From positions 11,629,495 through 11,693,494 of the forward strand of contig CM073328.1 in assembly GCA_037043015.1 (NCBI GenBank): 64,000 nucleotides of DNA. The letters are read 5' to 3'. A program made the translations under genes and the position numbers. The notes under the pieces are model-generated. The model was not told the DNA's origin. It saw only the letters and a list, made by a program, of their open reading frames with translations, and did not search any database. Each line of letters opens with the position of its first letter. Position 1 is the stretch's first letter. This stretch comes from Bryum argenteum (taxonomy: Eukaryota > Streptophyta > Bryopsida > Bryales > Bryaceae). Below, one piece after another: positions 1 to 11,784 of the stretch.

Positions 1-892
1 AATTAACAATTTAAATGAAGCAACTCAATTAAGGCTTGGTTTTTCATAGTCTATGAAAAATTACTATAAATAAGTTGTAATGTGCCAAGTGATATACAAG
101 CATTATAAAACCTTATGAATTTGGTTCATTGTGAAAATCTCTTGATTTTTGGATTTTAAAAGTAATAATAATTTGTACAGTGAGCTTATATGTCTTTGAA
201 ACGTGACTATCTTAGTCATATTGGTCTTGAATAAGTTATGTTTTGCGTCGTTTTTTCAAGTAGTTTCTTTTGGAGTTAGTTTGTTTTCAGAAATAGGTGT
301 AGATAAAGTCATTGTATTATTTTTTTCATGTTGCACACTTAATGGGATTCTATAATGCGATGCTCAATGATGCTCAATAATCATCAGAGAATCAATCTTT
401 TCACCTTGACAAATCTTCAGTCACAAGAATTATCAACAAAATTTTATATAATGTGGTTCTATCCTATACAAAGCTCTTGAAGTTACTTGTTTTCACTTTT
501 ATTATCGTACCTGTCATTGGACAACGATTTGAATTTACAAAAAAAATACAAGTAGTTCCATTTACTCCGGGTACTTGACCTTGGAAACAAATCATTGGAG
601 GTTGGTACAATTTACCAAACCTTGTAGTCCTTTACTAGAGCATTTTATTGTTCTTTCAAAGCCACAAAATATCATGATAAAATGAAATATTAAGAAACTC
701 CTCGTGTGTAATCTTTGCGTACAACTTGCAACAATACAAACACTAATAGTAATGAACTTTGAAATAGATTAGCCACTCTTGTAACAATACAAACACTGAT
801 AGTAATGAACTTTGAAATAGATTAGCCACTCGAGAACAAAGTAAATACTAATTATAAGGTATGAATGTACATAAGGTGATTGTAAAGAACAA
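1..892. other. AT-rich intergenic stretch with a short tandem duplication
   Basis: I see no gene here. It lies downstream of the BPI/LBP-like gene. A roughly 53-bp segment occurs twice in tandem at about 729-777 and 782-830, differing at one or two bases. Short open frames have no recognisable product. Confidence 0.6.
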
Positions 893-3800
893 TCACCTCT
901 TTGGTGCAAGACGGGGGTTACTCTCATCCTTGTAATATACATCACTACATATGAAGATGAAGCCATCTTCATACTTAATATCCGCATTTTCAAGGTCCAC
1001 CGATGGTAACATTGTTAAGGGAAATCCTTTCTTCAACTTACTATTCAATAAAGGAAGAATCATTCTTGAGATGATTGTACGCAATGTGGGCTGTAAAAAA
1101 ATAAATTACACCATATTAGTAATTGTACACAACTCAAAAATTGCATGTAAAAAAACGGAATGAAATTCACAACTCAAAAAAATTATATATTATTATAAAA
1201 ATCCCTCTTTCAACACCATATAGGTAGACCATTTTCTAACAATCAAAATAATTTTCTCATGAAATGAATTAAGGGACGCTTTACATGGGGAGGCAAGCCT
1301 TACATGGGGCTGATGGAGAGCAAAAATCCTCTCAACGTGATTGGTTCATTTTTTGAATTACAAGTAATGAACCAATCACATTTGCTCTCTTTCAGTCCCA
1401 TGCTCAGCTTGACTCCCCATGTAAGCATCCCTAAGATGCCTAAAACTCTTCCAATACTTGCATTTATCTCCATTTTTTCAAAGTAGCAAAAATGCATACC
1501 ATACAAGAATTTACTCAATTTTTTTTTTTTTTTTTTTTTTTAAATAAAAATAAATTTATGCCCAACAATGATATATTCTCAACTTCCAAAATTTAATAGT
1601 CATACATAAAGTTATGAATGAACCCACCTGAAGGAGAGCGACTGGAAATTTGCCAACTTCACTCCACTTTAGTTCAAGCTTGAGCTCATTTAGTGAAACT
1701 TCAGCTGTAATATTATTTGCAGCCACATTTACAATTGCATCCATGGATAACTCCTGCAACAAGTTTCAAATAAGTGAATAAAAAAACAAAAAAAAAAAAA
1801 GGTAAAAATAATGGCACAAATTTCATGGCCATTTCCTCATGAAAGCAAGGAAAGTAAATGATGATTCAAGCGAGTTCAATCTTTTACGTTCGGACGCTTC
1901 TACATTTGTTATGAGTTTTTGAAGTTAGACTTGTAGGTGTTTCTGAAAAGGCGAATTCTAGAATATTTACTTGAATACATTGAAAATGTATGTATCTTTG
2001 CAAAGTTCACCCATTTTTGGTATTGCGCCATTATCAAGCATGCTACCTTAGGATCTTTGAAAAAATGGATTGTTGAACTTACCAAAGATATGCAAGCTAC
2101 ACGTAGGTCCTCTCCATCGGATTTAACCAACAGCGTTAGCTCGGCTGCAGCGTTAGTTGTGACACCATCCTGCTGAAGTTGGACAGAGGGTGCGTTTGAA
2201 CTACCAAAGTCCAATGCCATATCCATGTTGGGATACTTTTTGTACAAATGTGGGATAAGGAATCGCCAAAAGTGCGTATTCAACCATGCCTCTTTTGGAG
2301 CCTCGTCTATTCGCCACTCCAAGAGTCCCGCCTACAAAAAAGTGAAGAAAATGTCATTCAAGAAGTTATTATTCACCTTTGTTAACCATTCATAACCCCT
2401 TGATTGGCTATTTCAGCAACCACAAAGAATTATATTTTAGTTTTGGGATTGGTACAAAAGATGAAAAGAGTACCTACCTCATAATAAACAGTTGCGGCCG
2501 AGTTGACGACGTAGTCGCAAAGAGCAATAGTGACCATCTTAGATGAATCACTACATGACAATCCAGGTTGTAGTCCATGCTCGGGGAATGTGAAGTTAGA
2601 GAGCGGTTTTCCAAGCCTAGGACCAAACTCCCCATGCACGCCCACACTCAAAAAGGATGAGCTTACCATAGGATTATCCACTATGGTCACATCAATAGCT
2701 GAGACGTCGTCAATGGGTAGGAATCTTGGAAGAGCTTGTAGGAATGTATCAAGCTTTTCTGCACCAGCTTCGACTTGCTTTGAAATTGTAGATTCAATTG
2801 CCGTTCGGATCTGTTCTTCAAATGCATCCACCAAACTGTAAAAAATAATAGTATTAGAGTATAGAAGGAAACAAAACAAAGTATCATAACCCCAATTCAA
2901 AACAATAAATTGAAGTGTTAGTTCTCTACGACTAAAAATCTGTTAGTAGTTGAGTTGTTTAACTAAGTAGATAAAGAATCCGTTGTGGTAGACATGCAGT
3001 CAAGAGATTGAAAAATTGAAGTCCAAGTCATACTGTAAAACTAAACCTAAGGCTTAGATTTTCATACTGATGATGCTATTGTACTGAAAGCATTACATTT
3101 GTAAATCAAAATGAATTGGAGACTCATCTTATCCCCTACAGATCCAAGAAAGCCGAGATGGCTTTTAGGGGATCTCGTAGGAAGTGAAATTGACCATTAT
3201 AATGTCACAAATGAAAAAGAATCAACAGTTCAAATTATACATGCAAGTAATAAGGCAAGTTCACTTTAGGATCCTACGGTTGGATTTTCTAGTTGATACT
3301 TTGATTGAGCTTCTTTTGGCCTGCAGTAAGCAAAGGTCATTTTCTGTAATTTAAGCAATTCTGTATCAAGTATCCTTCGGGGTTAAAAAGAAAACTGATG
3401 GTGATGTACTTACAATTGATAAAGCCATGGAAGTACACCTCCTTGTGATTCAATGTTCAAATCATCAATGTGAGCTCCACATTCCAAAACTTTAAGCCGT
3501 AGTTTTCCATTGTGTGTTGTGAGAGTGAACATCACAGCTGCTTGCATGCCTTTTACCTGTCCACAAAAATAACAATTTCATTAGCTTAATCAAATAGTAG
3601 CATTTACACGTCAATTGTAGGCTATGTTTAAAATATCTCCTCCCTTACAATCAACAAAGATTCATGTCCTCCAACAAGACCACTATGATCTCACTCACAA
3701 TCAAGAAGAATTAGCAATTCAAATCCGACATGTGCAAATTGGATTCTAAGGGTTCTCGCAGTAAAAAGTATTCACCCAACTTTGACCATTATGATCTCAC

Positions 3801-4532
3801 TCACAAACAAAGAAGAATTAGCAATTCAAATCCGACATATGCAAATTGGGTTCTAAGGGTTCTCGCAAGAAAAACATTCACCCAACTATGATCTCACTCA
3901 CAAATGAAAAAGAATCAGTTAGTGTGCATAAATAGTTAGGTTAACTTTAAGATTCTACGATTGAATCATCGAGACAATACTTAGATTGAGTTTTGTAAGG
4001 CCTGAATTAAAAAACGATAATTTTTGATAATTTAGACACTTTTGCATCAAGGACTTTCAGGGGATAAATGATGTTTTTTTATGAACCATTCAAGCAATGC
4101 AGACGCAGACAGACGCACCTGGACGTCAGCCCAGCCGCTATCATTGACAGGATCCAAGAAGAAAGCGGCAGTATACTGATACGCCCAGTGGAACCGAACG
4201 CTCGCTCGCACATCCCCAACGAAAACCGTCACGGGCCCCGTGGACGCAAGCTCGATCTCGCTGTAGGAGATATTCGCACGCGAGAGCTCGATGTGGGACA
4301 TCTGCGCGTCCACTCGCCCAATCGCCCCTTCCACATGCGTGCTCACGTCCGGGAGCAGCGTCGGCGTCGTCACCGCCTTCACCAGCTCGCCAACCAGCAC
4401 TTCCTTGGCGTAGTTCAACCCGGACTCTGATACCGTCACCATTATGCCCGCCACCCCATCGCCACCATCATCCCCCTTCGCTCCCACGATCAAAACAAAA
4501 AAGAGCACCGCCAGTACCCTTAGACGCTCCAT
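893..4532 (-). CDS. BPI/LBP/PLUNC-like lipid-binding secreted protein, six exons
   Basis: Exons on the minus strand are 4532-4119, 3556-3414, 2835-2478, 2331-2083, 1753-1628 and 1090-893. All introns are GT-AG, and the exons sum to 1,488 nt with no internal stop, giving 495 aa. Start is the ATG at 4532; an upstream GTG also opens the frame but is not a plant start. Residues 1 to about 20 form a hydrophobic signal peptide (LAVLFFVLIVGA). Next come IMVTVSESGLNYAKEVL, typical of the N-terminal BPI barrel, and ECGAHIDDLNIESQGG with WLYQ, typical of plant BPI/LBP proteins. The C-terminal barrel follows in exons 3-6. The family binds lipids such as lipopolysaccharide outside the cell or in the secretory path; plant members are linked to immune signalling. 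The exact ligand here is unknown. Intron 5 carries a MITE (1272-1432) and intron 1 holds tandem copies of about 110 bp. Confidence 0.88.
1272..1432. mobile_element. Small MITE inside intron 5 of the BPI/LBP-like gene
   Basis: The ends are inverted copies: left GGGACGCTTTACATGGGGAG and, read from the right on the other strand, GGGATGCTTACATGGGGAG. Both sides are flanked by TAA, which fits a 3-bp target duplication of PIF/Harbinger type. The inner parts (GTGATTGGTTCATT and its inverse) also pair, so the element can fold as a hairpin. It codes for nothing. A diverged relative appears near 23231-23372. Confidence 0.7.
3660..3930. repeat. Tandem repeat of about 110 bp in intron 1
   Basis: The phrase TATGATCTCACTCACAA recurs near 3678, 3789 and 3895, followed each time by similar sequence (AGAAGAATTAGCAATTCAAA in the first two). 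This gives two full copies and part of a third in the first intron of the BPI/LBP-like gene. Confidence 0.6.
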
Positions 4533-4559
4533 TTCCACTGCTCACAGCCACCCAATCAT

Positions 4560-5690
4560 TCGGAACATGCTATCTGAATCGCTGCAAAAAGAGAAGCAAT
4601 GGTGAGTGGGTTCAGGCTCCACTAATACTTCGATTACGCGAGCAATGCAAGGGAGCTTCAATCACTAACTCTCACAGGCTGCTAAATTCGAGTTCAATTT
4701 GCATAGTGTATCTGAACCACTGTCAGTAAGAGGAGCTATAGTTGCGATGGCGAGAGGGTTTCGCTCGAGGACCATGCGACAAATTCAAGGAGCTTTCGAT
4801 CAGTAACACTCACAGGCTAGTGTTTCTTGGTTCCCATTCTCTAGCGTGTGTATGAATCACTGTCAGCAAGAGGAGCAATGGCGAGAGGATGCTAGTATCC
4901 AGGACAGACAGGGCTTCGATGATAGTTCAAAGAGCTTCGATGATAGTTCAAAGAGCTTCGATCACTAACACTCACAAGATAGTAAGTTTCGGTTCCAAGT
5001 TGTTAGCGTGTATCTGAAGCACCGCAAGGAAGAGGAGCAATGGTTGCTATGGCGAATGGTTCAGTTCTAGAATTTCAGGGCTATTGTAGTCCCAATTCTC
5101 TGTAACATCGCTTGAACAAGTTTCGCATCGAACAGTGCTATTATCGATCACAGACAGAGCTCTAGTGACAACCAATTCAAGGAGCTTTTCCAGGAATCGA
5201 ACTAACAAGGATTCGATAAGTTTCCAATTTGCGTAGCGATCATCTGTCAGTGATAGTGGCGATGGCGACTACAATTCTAGGGCTAGTGTAGATTATAGAC
5301 AGAGCTTTCTTTACGCAACCAACTGAAGGAGGTTCGCAAGAGGAATAAGGCTACAAGCTGAATGATTGGGGTGAACGAATTGGTCATACACTTAAAACCC
5401 AGGATGTGAGCGGTAATTGCTATGGCGAGAGGGTCAGTTCATCGATTATAGACAGAGGTGACCAATTCGATCAGTAACACTCACAGGCTAGTAAATTGCG
5501 GTTTCAATTCGCACATCTGAATCACTATCAGTACGAGAAGCAGTAAGCTCTAGCGCTTTGAAAGACAGAGCTACTACAAGACTGCAATCACACGACCAAT
5601 TCAAGAAACTTTCGATCAGTAGGTAACACTTACAGGCTAGTAACTTGTTCCGGTTCCAATATTCATCGCGAAGGACTCCAATCCCGCAAC
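4560..5690. repeat. Degenerate tandem repeats upstream of the BPI/LBP-like gene
   Basis: About seven diverged copies of a 120-190 bp unit follow one another. Shared phrases are CACTAACACTCACAGGCTAG, ATCTGAATCACTGTCAG, AAGAGGAGCAATGGCGAGAGG and GACAGAGCTT. The block starts immediately upstream of the start codon of the minus-strand gene, so it may hold leader or promoter sequence. No coding content is seen. Confidence 0.55.
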
Positions 5691-6650
5691 TTGTTCAAAG
5701 GGAGTTCGAGCAGCGGAAGCTACAAACTGGATGGTTGCGGTGAAACAAGGACTGTGAGGAGGCTATGCGGCTCGGTGTTCGAGGCGGTGGGACTGCAGAC
5801 ACGTTACTCGTGCACGCATATTCCCTTTACGAGCTTGAAAGAGCCTGATTCTGGAAAGGGCCTGATTCTGGAAAGGGCCTGATTCTGAGAGGATTGGTAG
5901 CTCCCACAAGCTACAATCAGATTTTGCTTTGAACCCTAATTGATTCATGGGTGATTGAAGATGACGATGTGGGAGATGTGATGAAAGCAAATTGAGGAAG
6001 TGTGCTGTTACGTGGAAAGCATGGCAACCTCACCTGAAGCAACAACATCCTTGCACGACAACTGAATTGTGCCGTGGCCACTTATTCTTTTCAAACTGAC
6101 GGTTGCTTTCAGATTGGGAAAATCTGTGATGTTAGTATTTTTTTGTGAAAATGGAAAGTAAGTGAAAGATTAGAGTAAGTGGAATCATCAATTTTGGACT
6201 TTCTACAATTAGCTATGAATTTTTGAAGTTGGACTTACTAGCTTCCTAAAATGGTGCACTAAAGTGACACCTTGAGATCTTTGCTCTTTTGACCTTCAAC
6301 GCTATAATGTACTTGTGGGTTAAATGCACTAGTGAGCCATTTCCGGCACTGTTTTCATATTTTCCTCTCTCTAAGTTTGCACGATAAGGAATGAGGCTTT
6401 CATTTGTGAGATTTACTATGGAGGTCTTAGAGCATCGTCACCCATCAATTCAATCCTTGACTTTATATAATAAAAAAATTGGGCATGTTTAGGTTGTTCT
6501 AGTCCACCCATGTCCGCAAGGTTACCCCTCACATGTTGGCAATGTTGTGTGCTCGAAATTTAGCCCCTAGTGTGACCACTAAGAGTTCGAGAGTGTGTAT
6601 TTCATGTGTGCCAAGATTGCTAGTGGTGGTTGATTTGAGCGGTGTGGAGG
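5691..6650. other. Intergenic stretch without recognised genes
   Basis: No gene is supported. A 15-bp word (GGGCCTGATTCTGGAAA) is repeated two to three times at about 5845-5890. The rest is AT-rich unique-looking sequence. Confidence 0.5.
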
Positions 6651-6654
6651 TTAA

Positions 6655-7012
6655 CCCTTAAACGCCCAAGCAAGCCCGAGGGGCTTGATTCCAACATAAT
6701 CTTCCCTGTAGCTCTCACTGTACTCAACTTTTCACTTATATTTTGATGTCAAACTGGTCACCTTCGTCTGATGCATTCAAAAAGTGAGATTTGACAATTC
6801 AAATCACAATTTGTATGAGTGATTTTGTGCTTTGAAAGAATTATGGTAGGTAGGTTGGGGTGGTACATAACCTTGTAGGAGGTTGCAAGCTCATCATTGA
6901 TTGGTTCATTCACAATGCCCAAGTTCAAAAAGTGCACTATTCATGATGCCCAAGTCCAAAAGATGTTATGATCCAATTTTGGGCTGCCCATTTCAGACCC
7001 CAAGGGCAAGGG
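6655..7012. mobile_element. TTAA-flanked MITE, piggyBac-like ends, copy 1
   Basis: The element starts CCCTTAAACGCCCAAGC after TTAA (6651-6654) and ends before TTAA (7013-7016). Its right terminal repeat has lost a few bases. The interior matches copies at 27177, 27652 and 32372 closely. No coding content. TTAA duplication with CCC-starting ends is the piggyBac pattern. Confidence 0.7.
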
Positions 7013-7016
7013 TTAA

Positions 7017-8168
7017 GAGCACTGTGAGGGTAAAGAACTTGCACACGTCGAGACAAGCTACTCTTACATTCAAGGGCACCTAGAGGCCCAAAACCACCTC
7101 ACAACTATTCTTTATAATACCAATGAGTTAATTATATTGGAACTTCTTTTGAAAATCTTGAAGGAAGGATCTTGGTCAACTATCAATTTGGTCTTTCTTC
7201 CCGATTTTAGATCGATCTGACCATATGGATCTTGAAATGTATACATTCGAAATTCACAAAAACAACAAACTACTATTAGTCTCACTCTAGTAGTTGGAAT
7301 TTCAGAAGTCACAATCAACTTTTTCTTGTCACATGGAATCAAACCAAACCATCCTATCATTTTGGACAAATTTTTTAACATTATTTTTACCAGTGAGATT
7401 TAGGGATTAATCACATGAAATAGAAGTAATTGACACTCCAAATATGAGAAAAGTGGGTAGATCCTTCACAAAAGGGACCACCGTGCCACTTGTAGTGCAC
7501 CTCATATCTAGTCATTTCATTAATCACACATGACTCAACCACTCACTCCATAATCACTAAATGTCAAAAATGTGCAATTTTAGAACCTTCGTGAGAGTAA
7601 CCCCTCTTAATTGCCTCAAAATTGCACATGGCCCAGGTCACACATAAATTGGATCGGCAGTAACATGTCCATACTCTTCAATTTCAGAAACGTAAAACAG
7701 GCATAAAGAATGTTACCATCAGGAAATGGTGAGAATCTGAGAGTTGCAGGGCAAAGGTCTTTTTTTTTTATTGTGAAGAGCGGTCAAAGAATCAATCAAT
7801 ATTTTGGGTTTGCATTTGTCACCACGATCCTACCATCACCACAAAGAGATCACCTACACTATTTGTTCAGCAACAACAACCTCTGTCTGTCTCCTCCAAC
7901 CTCCAAAACACCACCATGAGTATAAACAAGACCTAGTAGTACGCTTCTGAAACCTCGAATTCAAAGGGAATCATAACATGCTACACCTGATTGCCACCAC
8001 TCTACAACAACTGGTGAAGAATGTTATGAACCACTCACTCACTCACTCACTGTAAAAGAAGTTTGAATGATTGACAAGAAAAGAGTCCGATCGAGACTCG
8101 ATCCCACTATGAAGAGAATAATAAAAGCACAACCCGAATAGGGGTTCGGACGAATCATCAAGTTATCA
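7017..8168. other. Intergenic stretch downstream of the LBD gene
   Basis: No gene is supported. The segment from about 7700 to 8168 probably includes the 3' untranslated part of the minus-strand LBD gene, but no polyadenylation signal was assigned. Short frames are not convincing. Confidence 0.45.
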
Positions 8169-9487
8169 TCAGTGCTGGTTTGTCAAGCTGAGGTAAACGC
8201 CTGCACGTCGAAGCTCATGGTCCGAGAGATGACCAAGAAGGAAACTGTTGTTATTGTTGTTGTTGTTCCCTCGTTGATGTTTCATGTCGTTGTAGTTGTA
8301 GCTTCGGAGATGAAACGAGGGGTCGTGGTCGAGTGCGGCCATGGTGTGCATCTGGTGGTGGCTCACCGGGCTCTCGTCGTACGACGAGTCCATGTTCCCG
8401 AAGTAGCTTCCTGCTCGACGGAGCTGCTCCGCTTGATCTGCTTTCGTCGTTACTTGATTCGACAGCATGTTTGTGTCGAAGTCGAGCGGGAGGATCGAAA
8501 GCTTGGGATCGAAATCCTCGTCGAATGGACCACCTCCGTGATTTTGAAATGGATTTAGTTGTTGCTGTGCTTGTTGTTGTGCGGCGAGTGCTTGTTGGTG
8601 CTCGATTAGGTAGAGTTGCTCTCGTGCTTGCTGGAGTTCCTCCTTTAACTTCGCCACCTGAATCAAAAAAAGACAGTAGTACGTGAGCTCGAACTCCTTT
8701 TCCTGAAGCTGGGTAATCAAAACTACACTCAGGATTGCCGAGTAATTACATCACAATCTCTGTAACCGAGTATCAAGGGCTAATCGTGTACGAAGCAAGA
8801 AACGCTCCTCGCGAGTCAATAGAATCGTTCAAAACTCAAAAGCAGATGCCCACTCCAAAAAGGCTGAAGGCAGACTTTGGTATTCTTTCTTGTATTTCTG
8901 AGTTGTGTTAGTAAGCTGATGCAGTTGGTACCCTCAAAGTTTTTTGGAATGGCGAGTGCCTAATCTCTTACGCAACACTACGTGGTAATGATTAGGTAGG
9001 AGTTTGCGTTCATGCAGAGAGGGGTGAGGGGGAATGAATGTTCGGACAAATATTCTAGTCCCTCCAGCCTCAGGACAAGCTTATAGTCTTTCTTTACTTC
9101 AAGCAGTTAGTAATTGTGAGAATCGACTAGTGAGTAAATCCGTGGGAGCCTGACCTGATTCTGGAGCACGGTGATGACGCCGAGGCAACCATGAACAGGG
9201 TCCTTCTCGCGAGTATCAGCCTCGTACGCAATGGACTTGACAGTATCTTCACGCTTGCTAGGCTCGACGTGCTTGAGGATACGAAGAATATTAGAAACGC
9301 CGAACAGCTTATGCACATTCGCGAATCGTTTGGGTTGGTCCGGCGGGAAGTAGGGCGACAGCGGACAGTCGGCCGAGCACTTCCGCCGCTGGTACTTGCA
9401 CGCCGCGCACGCCGTGCTCGTGTTGCTACTACTGCTAGTTGTTGTCATTGTGGTCGTCGTGGTCGGTGTTCCACTTGCCCCTGCCAT
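8169..9487 (-). CDS. LOB-domain (LBD) transcription factor, class I, two exons
   Basis: Exon 1 is 9487-9155 and exon 2 is 8657-8169, with a 497-bp GT-AG intron. They encode 273 aa. Residues 1-26 are rich in Thr/Ser. The zinc-finger-like block CX2CX6CX3C is at Cys27, 30, 37 and 41 (CAACKYQRRKCSADC). The GAS block follows (FANVHKLFGVSNILRIL), then the coiled coil LX6LX3LX6L, built exactly across the splice junction with Leu108 and Leu115. The zipper makes it class I. The C-terminal half is rich in Gln, Asn and His. LBD proteins are nuclear, plant-specific DNA-binding regulators of organ boundaries and other development. The family is certain from the motifs, the target genes are not known. The ATG at 9487 gives the usual short leader before the Cys block. 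Confidence 0.93.
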
Positions 9488-11100
9488 CGTTCTCAGTCTC
9501 CGACTACTTCCCTCCAGCTACTACCTGCCAAACACACAAACCGCCATCAAAACCCAAATCATGCACCCACTCGTGTAGATCTGAGGCACTGGTACCGCCA
9601 ATTGACGAAAGTGATCCTACTACGGCTCAGATTAGACTTGAGATGGTTCAATGCTATCTTGTTCAAGTTTAAATCTGCAGGATTCTCAACGTAACACCGT
9701 AATAGACCTGCAGACGTAAATGGTTCGACGTGAATCTTTCGGATTCCGAAGAGTCATTATCAAGTCCACAATTAAGCCGACAACTGCAAGAACCGACGTA
9801 GATCTGAGGGGGCCTATAATCTGCCGTAAGCTATTATTGTAAAAGTAGTGTCTACGCTAGGAAGTCTAATGCGAGCAACGCCGTGGTCGAGAGACGGATA
9901 ACGTCAAGTGTACAGTAGGACTCTCAAGTTGCACAGACAAAACCATGAGATTTCAAGTAGAGTGTGGTGGTGCCGGGACTCACTGTTGGTTTGCCAGAAG
10001 ATGGAGAAGAATGACGGCTTAATGCTATAGCTGCTGAATCAACAACCCCGCCGAACCCTTCTTCACTGAATCTCTTGCTCTCAAACTCTTCAAACTTCCA
10101 TCCACCACCTCGCCACCAACCTCCATAGAGCTAACTTTCCGACTAAATTCTCTCCCCCAGTCCTCCAGATCCAACTAGAACCGACTTATCACCATACCAC
10201 AACTGCTTGAATTCGCGAACCTCAACCAACACGAGTAACCGCCGTTACAGAACCAGACACCACCGAAGCTTTGATAGTTACCACTACTGCAACTGAAACC
10301 TGCACCAATGATCGATATCGCTACAACTAGAACGATCCGAGTCTAGAAACCGCCACAAACTTGATCGAACAGTAAAACTACAGACTGATCGACAACACCT
10401 GAGGATTGCAGGCTGTAAGACCGACTGGAGCCTGTTCGATATCCAAATCGTCGGAGCTACGACTATGGATTGAAACTAGAAACCCCACAGCAAGCAATCA
10501 AGAGAAACTAGAACCGATAGATTGCTAGAGCTACTACTACTGGGAACCTGAAGAGAGTGAACTGCGGCAAGTTCCAAATCGAGAAACGTCGTCAGTGACA
10601 GAAAGCGCTAGAGCTAGAACAACCTGGAGTACGTACACTGGACTAGCTACACTGGTCGATAATCTCGGCAATCCCGTATCGATGGCGAGGGCCTCGGAGT
10701 GGGAGAGAGCCAGAAAGAGAATGATGGGGAGTTTTAGATCGATTGTTGTTGTTTGAGGAGGGGAAGAGGAGGGAGTGATGGGCGGGGGGGCATGGTGGTG
10801 GTGGCCTTGAGAGGGGGACGGTGGGTTGTGATCCCCAGGCCAGGCCAGGCCAGAGTGACGGATGCTTTTCCTCGTCACCTTCGACGTCATCCTTACTTTC
10901 CAAAGTCAACCTGATGAATGGGGGGGATGAATGTTCTTAGTATTTCTGGAGGAGTAAGTTACCATTCTCTCTCTCTCTCGCCTGGTGGTGCCAGCTTGAT
11001 TCCCCCACTATTTTATTTTATTCAAGTGGCAGTTGGAGGATTTTATCAACTGTAATTTTGCTTTTCTGTGTCTTTTTATCAATTTGGCATCATTAGCTTT
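9488..11100. other. Upstream region of the LBD gene
   Basis: No second gene is supported. The stretch probably holds the promoter and 5' leader of the LBD gene. It contains short GC-rich and CT/AG-rich tracts near 10700-10980. Open frames here have biased composition and no recognisable domain. Confidence 0.4.
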
Positions 11101-11612
11101 GTGTGTGTAGTCACCAGTGGAAGGGAGAGGGAGCAAAAGAGTCCAGGGGGTTGAGGATTGAGGCACTCTGGAGCAAGTTCTTACCTACTACACTAAATAG
11201 GTAGATTAGTGTTATCACTGTGTGTAGTAACGAGAGGAAGGGAGAGGGAGTCTTTAGGTGAAAGAGTTCAAGGGGGGTTGAGGATTGAGCCACTCTAGAG
11301 CATGTTCTTACCTACTACACTAAATAGGTAGATTAGTGTTACTGCTGTGTGTATAGTAAGGAGAGGAAGGGACAGGGAGTCTGTAGGCAAAAGAGTTCAA
11401 GGGGGGTTGAGGATTGAGCCACTCTAGAGGAAGCTCTAACCTACTACACTAAATAGGTAGATTAGTGTTACTATTGTGTGTGTAATAACGAGAGGAAGGG
11501 AAAGGGAGTCTTTGGGGGAAAGAGTTCAAGTGGGGTTGAGGACTGAGTCACTCTAGAGCAAGTTCTAACTTACTACAATAAATAGGTAGATTAATGTGAG
11601 ATTATTGTAAGA
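11101..11612. repeat. Tandem repeat, about four copies of 120-130 bp
   Basis: Each unit reads GAGAGGAAGGGA..., then CAAGGGGGGTTGAGGATTGA, then CTACACTAAATAGGTAGATT. The last phrase recurs near 11188, 11313, 11444 and 11573. That phrase is also the terminal repeat of the MITEs at 11572, 15454 and 21474, so the tandem block seems to have grown from a MITE end. Confidence 0.75.
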
Positions 11613-11784
11613 TTTGAAATGTTTAGGGTTTAGGCAAGAAAATAAATTACTAAGAGTATTGATTCTAGTACTATGTAAGAATTCCCATTTGGGCTAATGT
11701 AGTGGGTGAAAATACTGACTAACAGTATAAATTTAATGCATGTTCATAATAATTAGTGTATCTTACACTAGTTTACCTATTTAG
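11572..11784. mobile_element. MITE with TACACTAAATAGGTA-type ends
   Basis: The left end ACTACAATAAATAGGTAGA is inverted at the right (CTAGTTTACCTATTTAGT). The interior resembles the copies at 15454-15694 and 21474-21675: a GTAAGGATC-like word, then GATGTAGAGGGT. It abuts the tandem repeat. Boundaries are approximate. Confidence 0.55.

Noticed and set aside
8172..8686. Plus-strand frames of 117 and 128 residues
   Set aside because: Antisense of LBD exon 2, with repetitive Val and Arg from the Gln/Asn/His codons.
9191..9694. 167-residue plus-strand frame
   Set aside because: It is the antisense of the LBD exon and inherits its length from the conserved codons.
10537..10909. Minus-strand frames of 88 and 117 residues
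   Set aside because: Pro/Ser/His low complexity from a GC-rich tract; no start context or domain.
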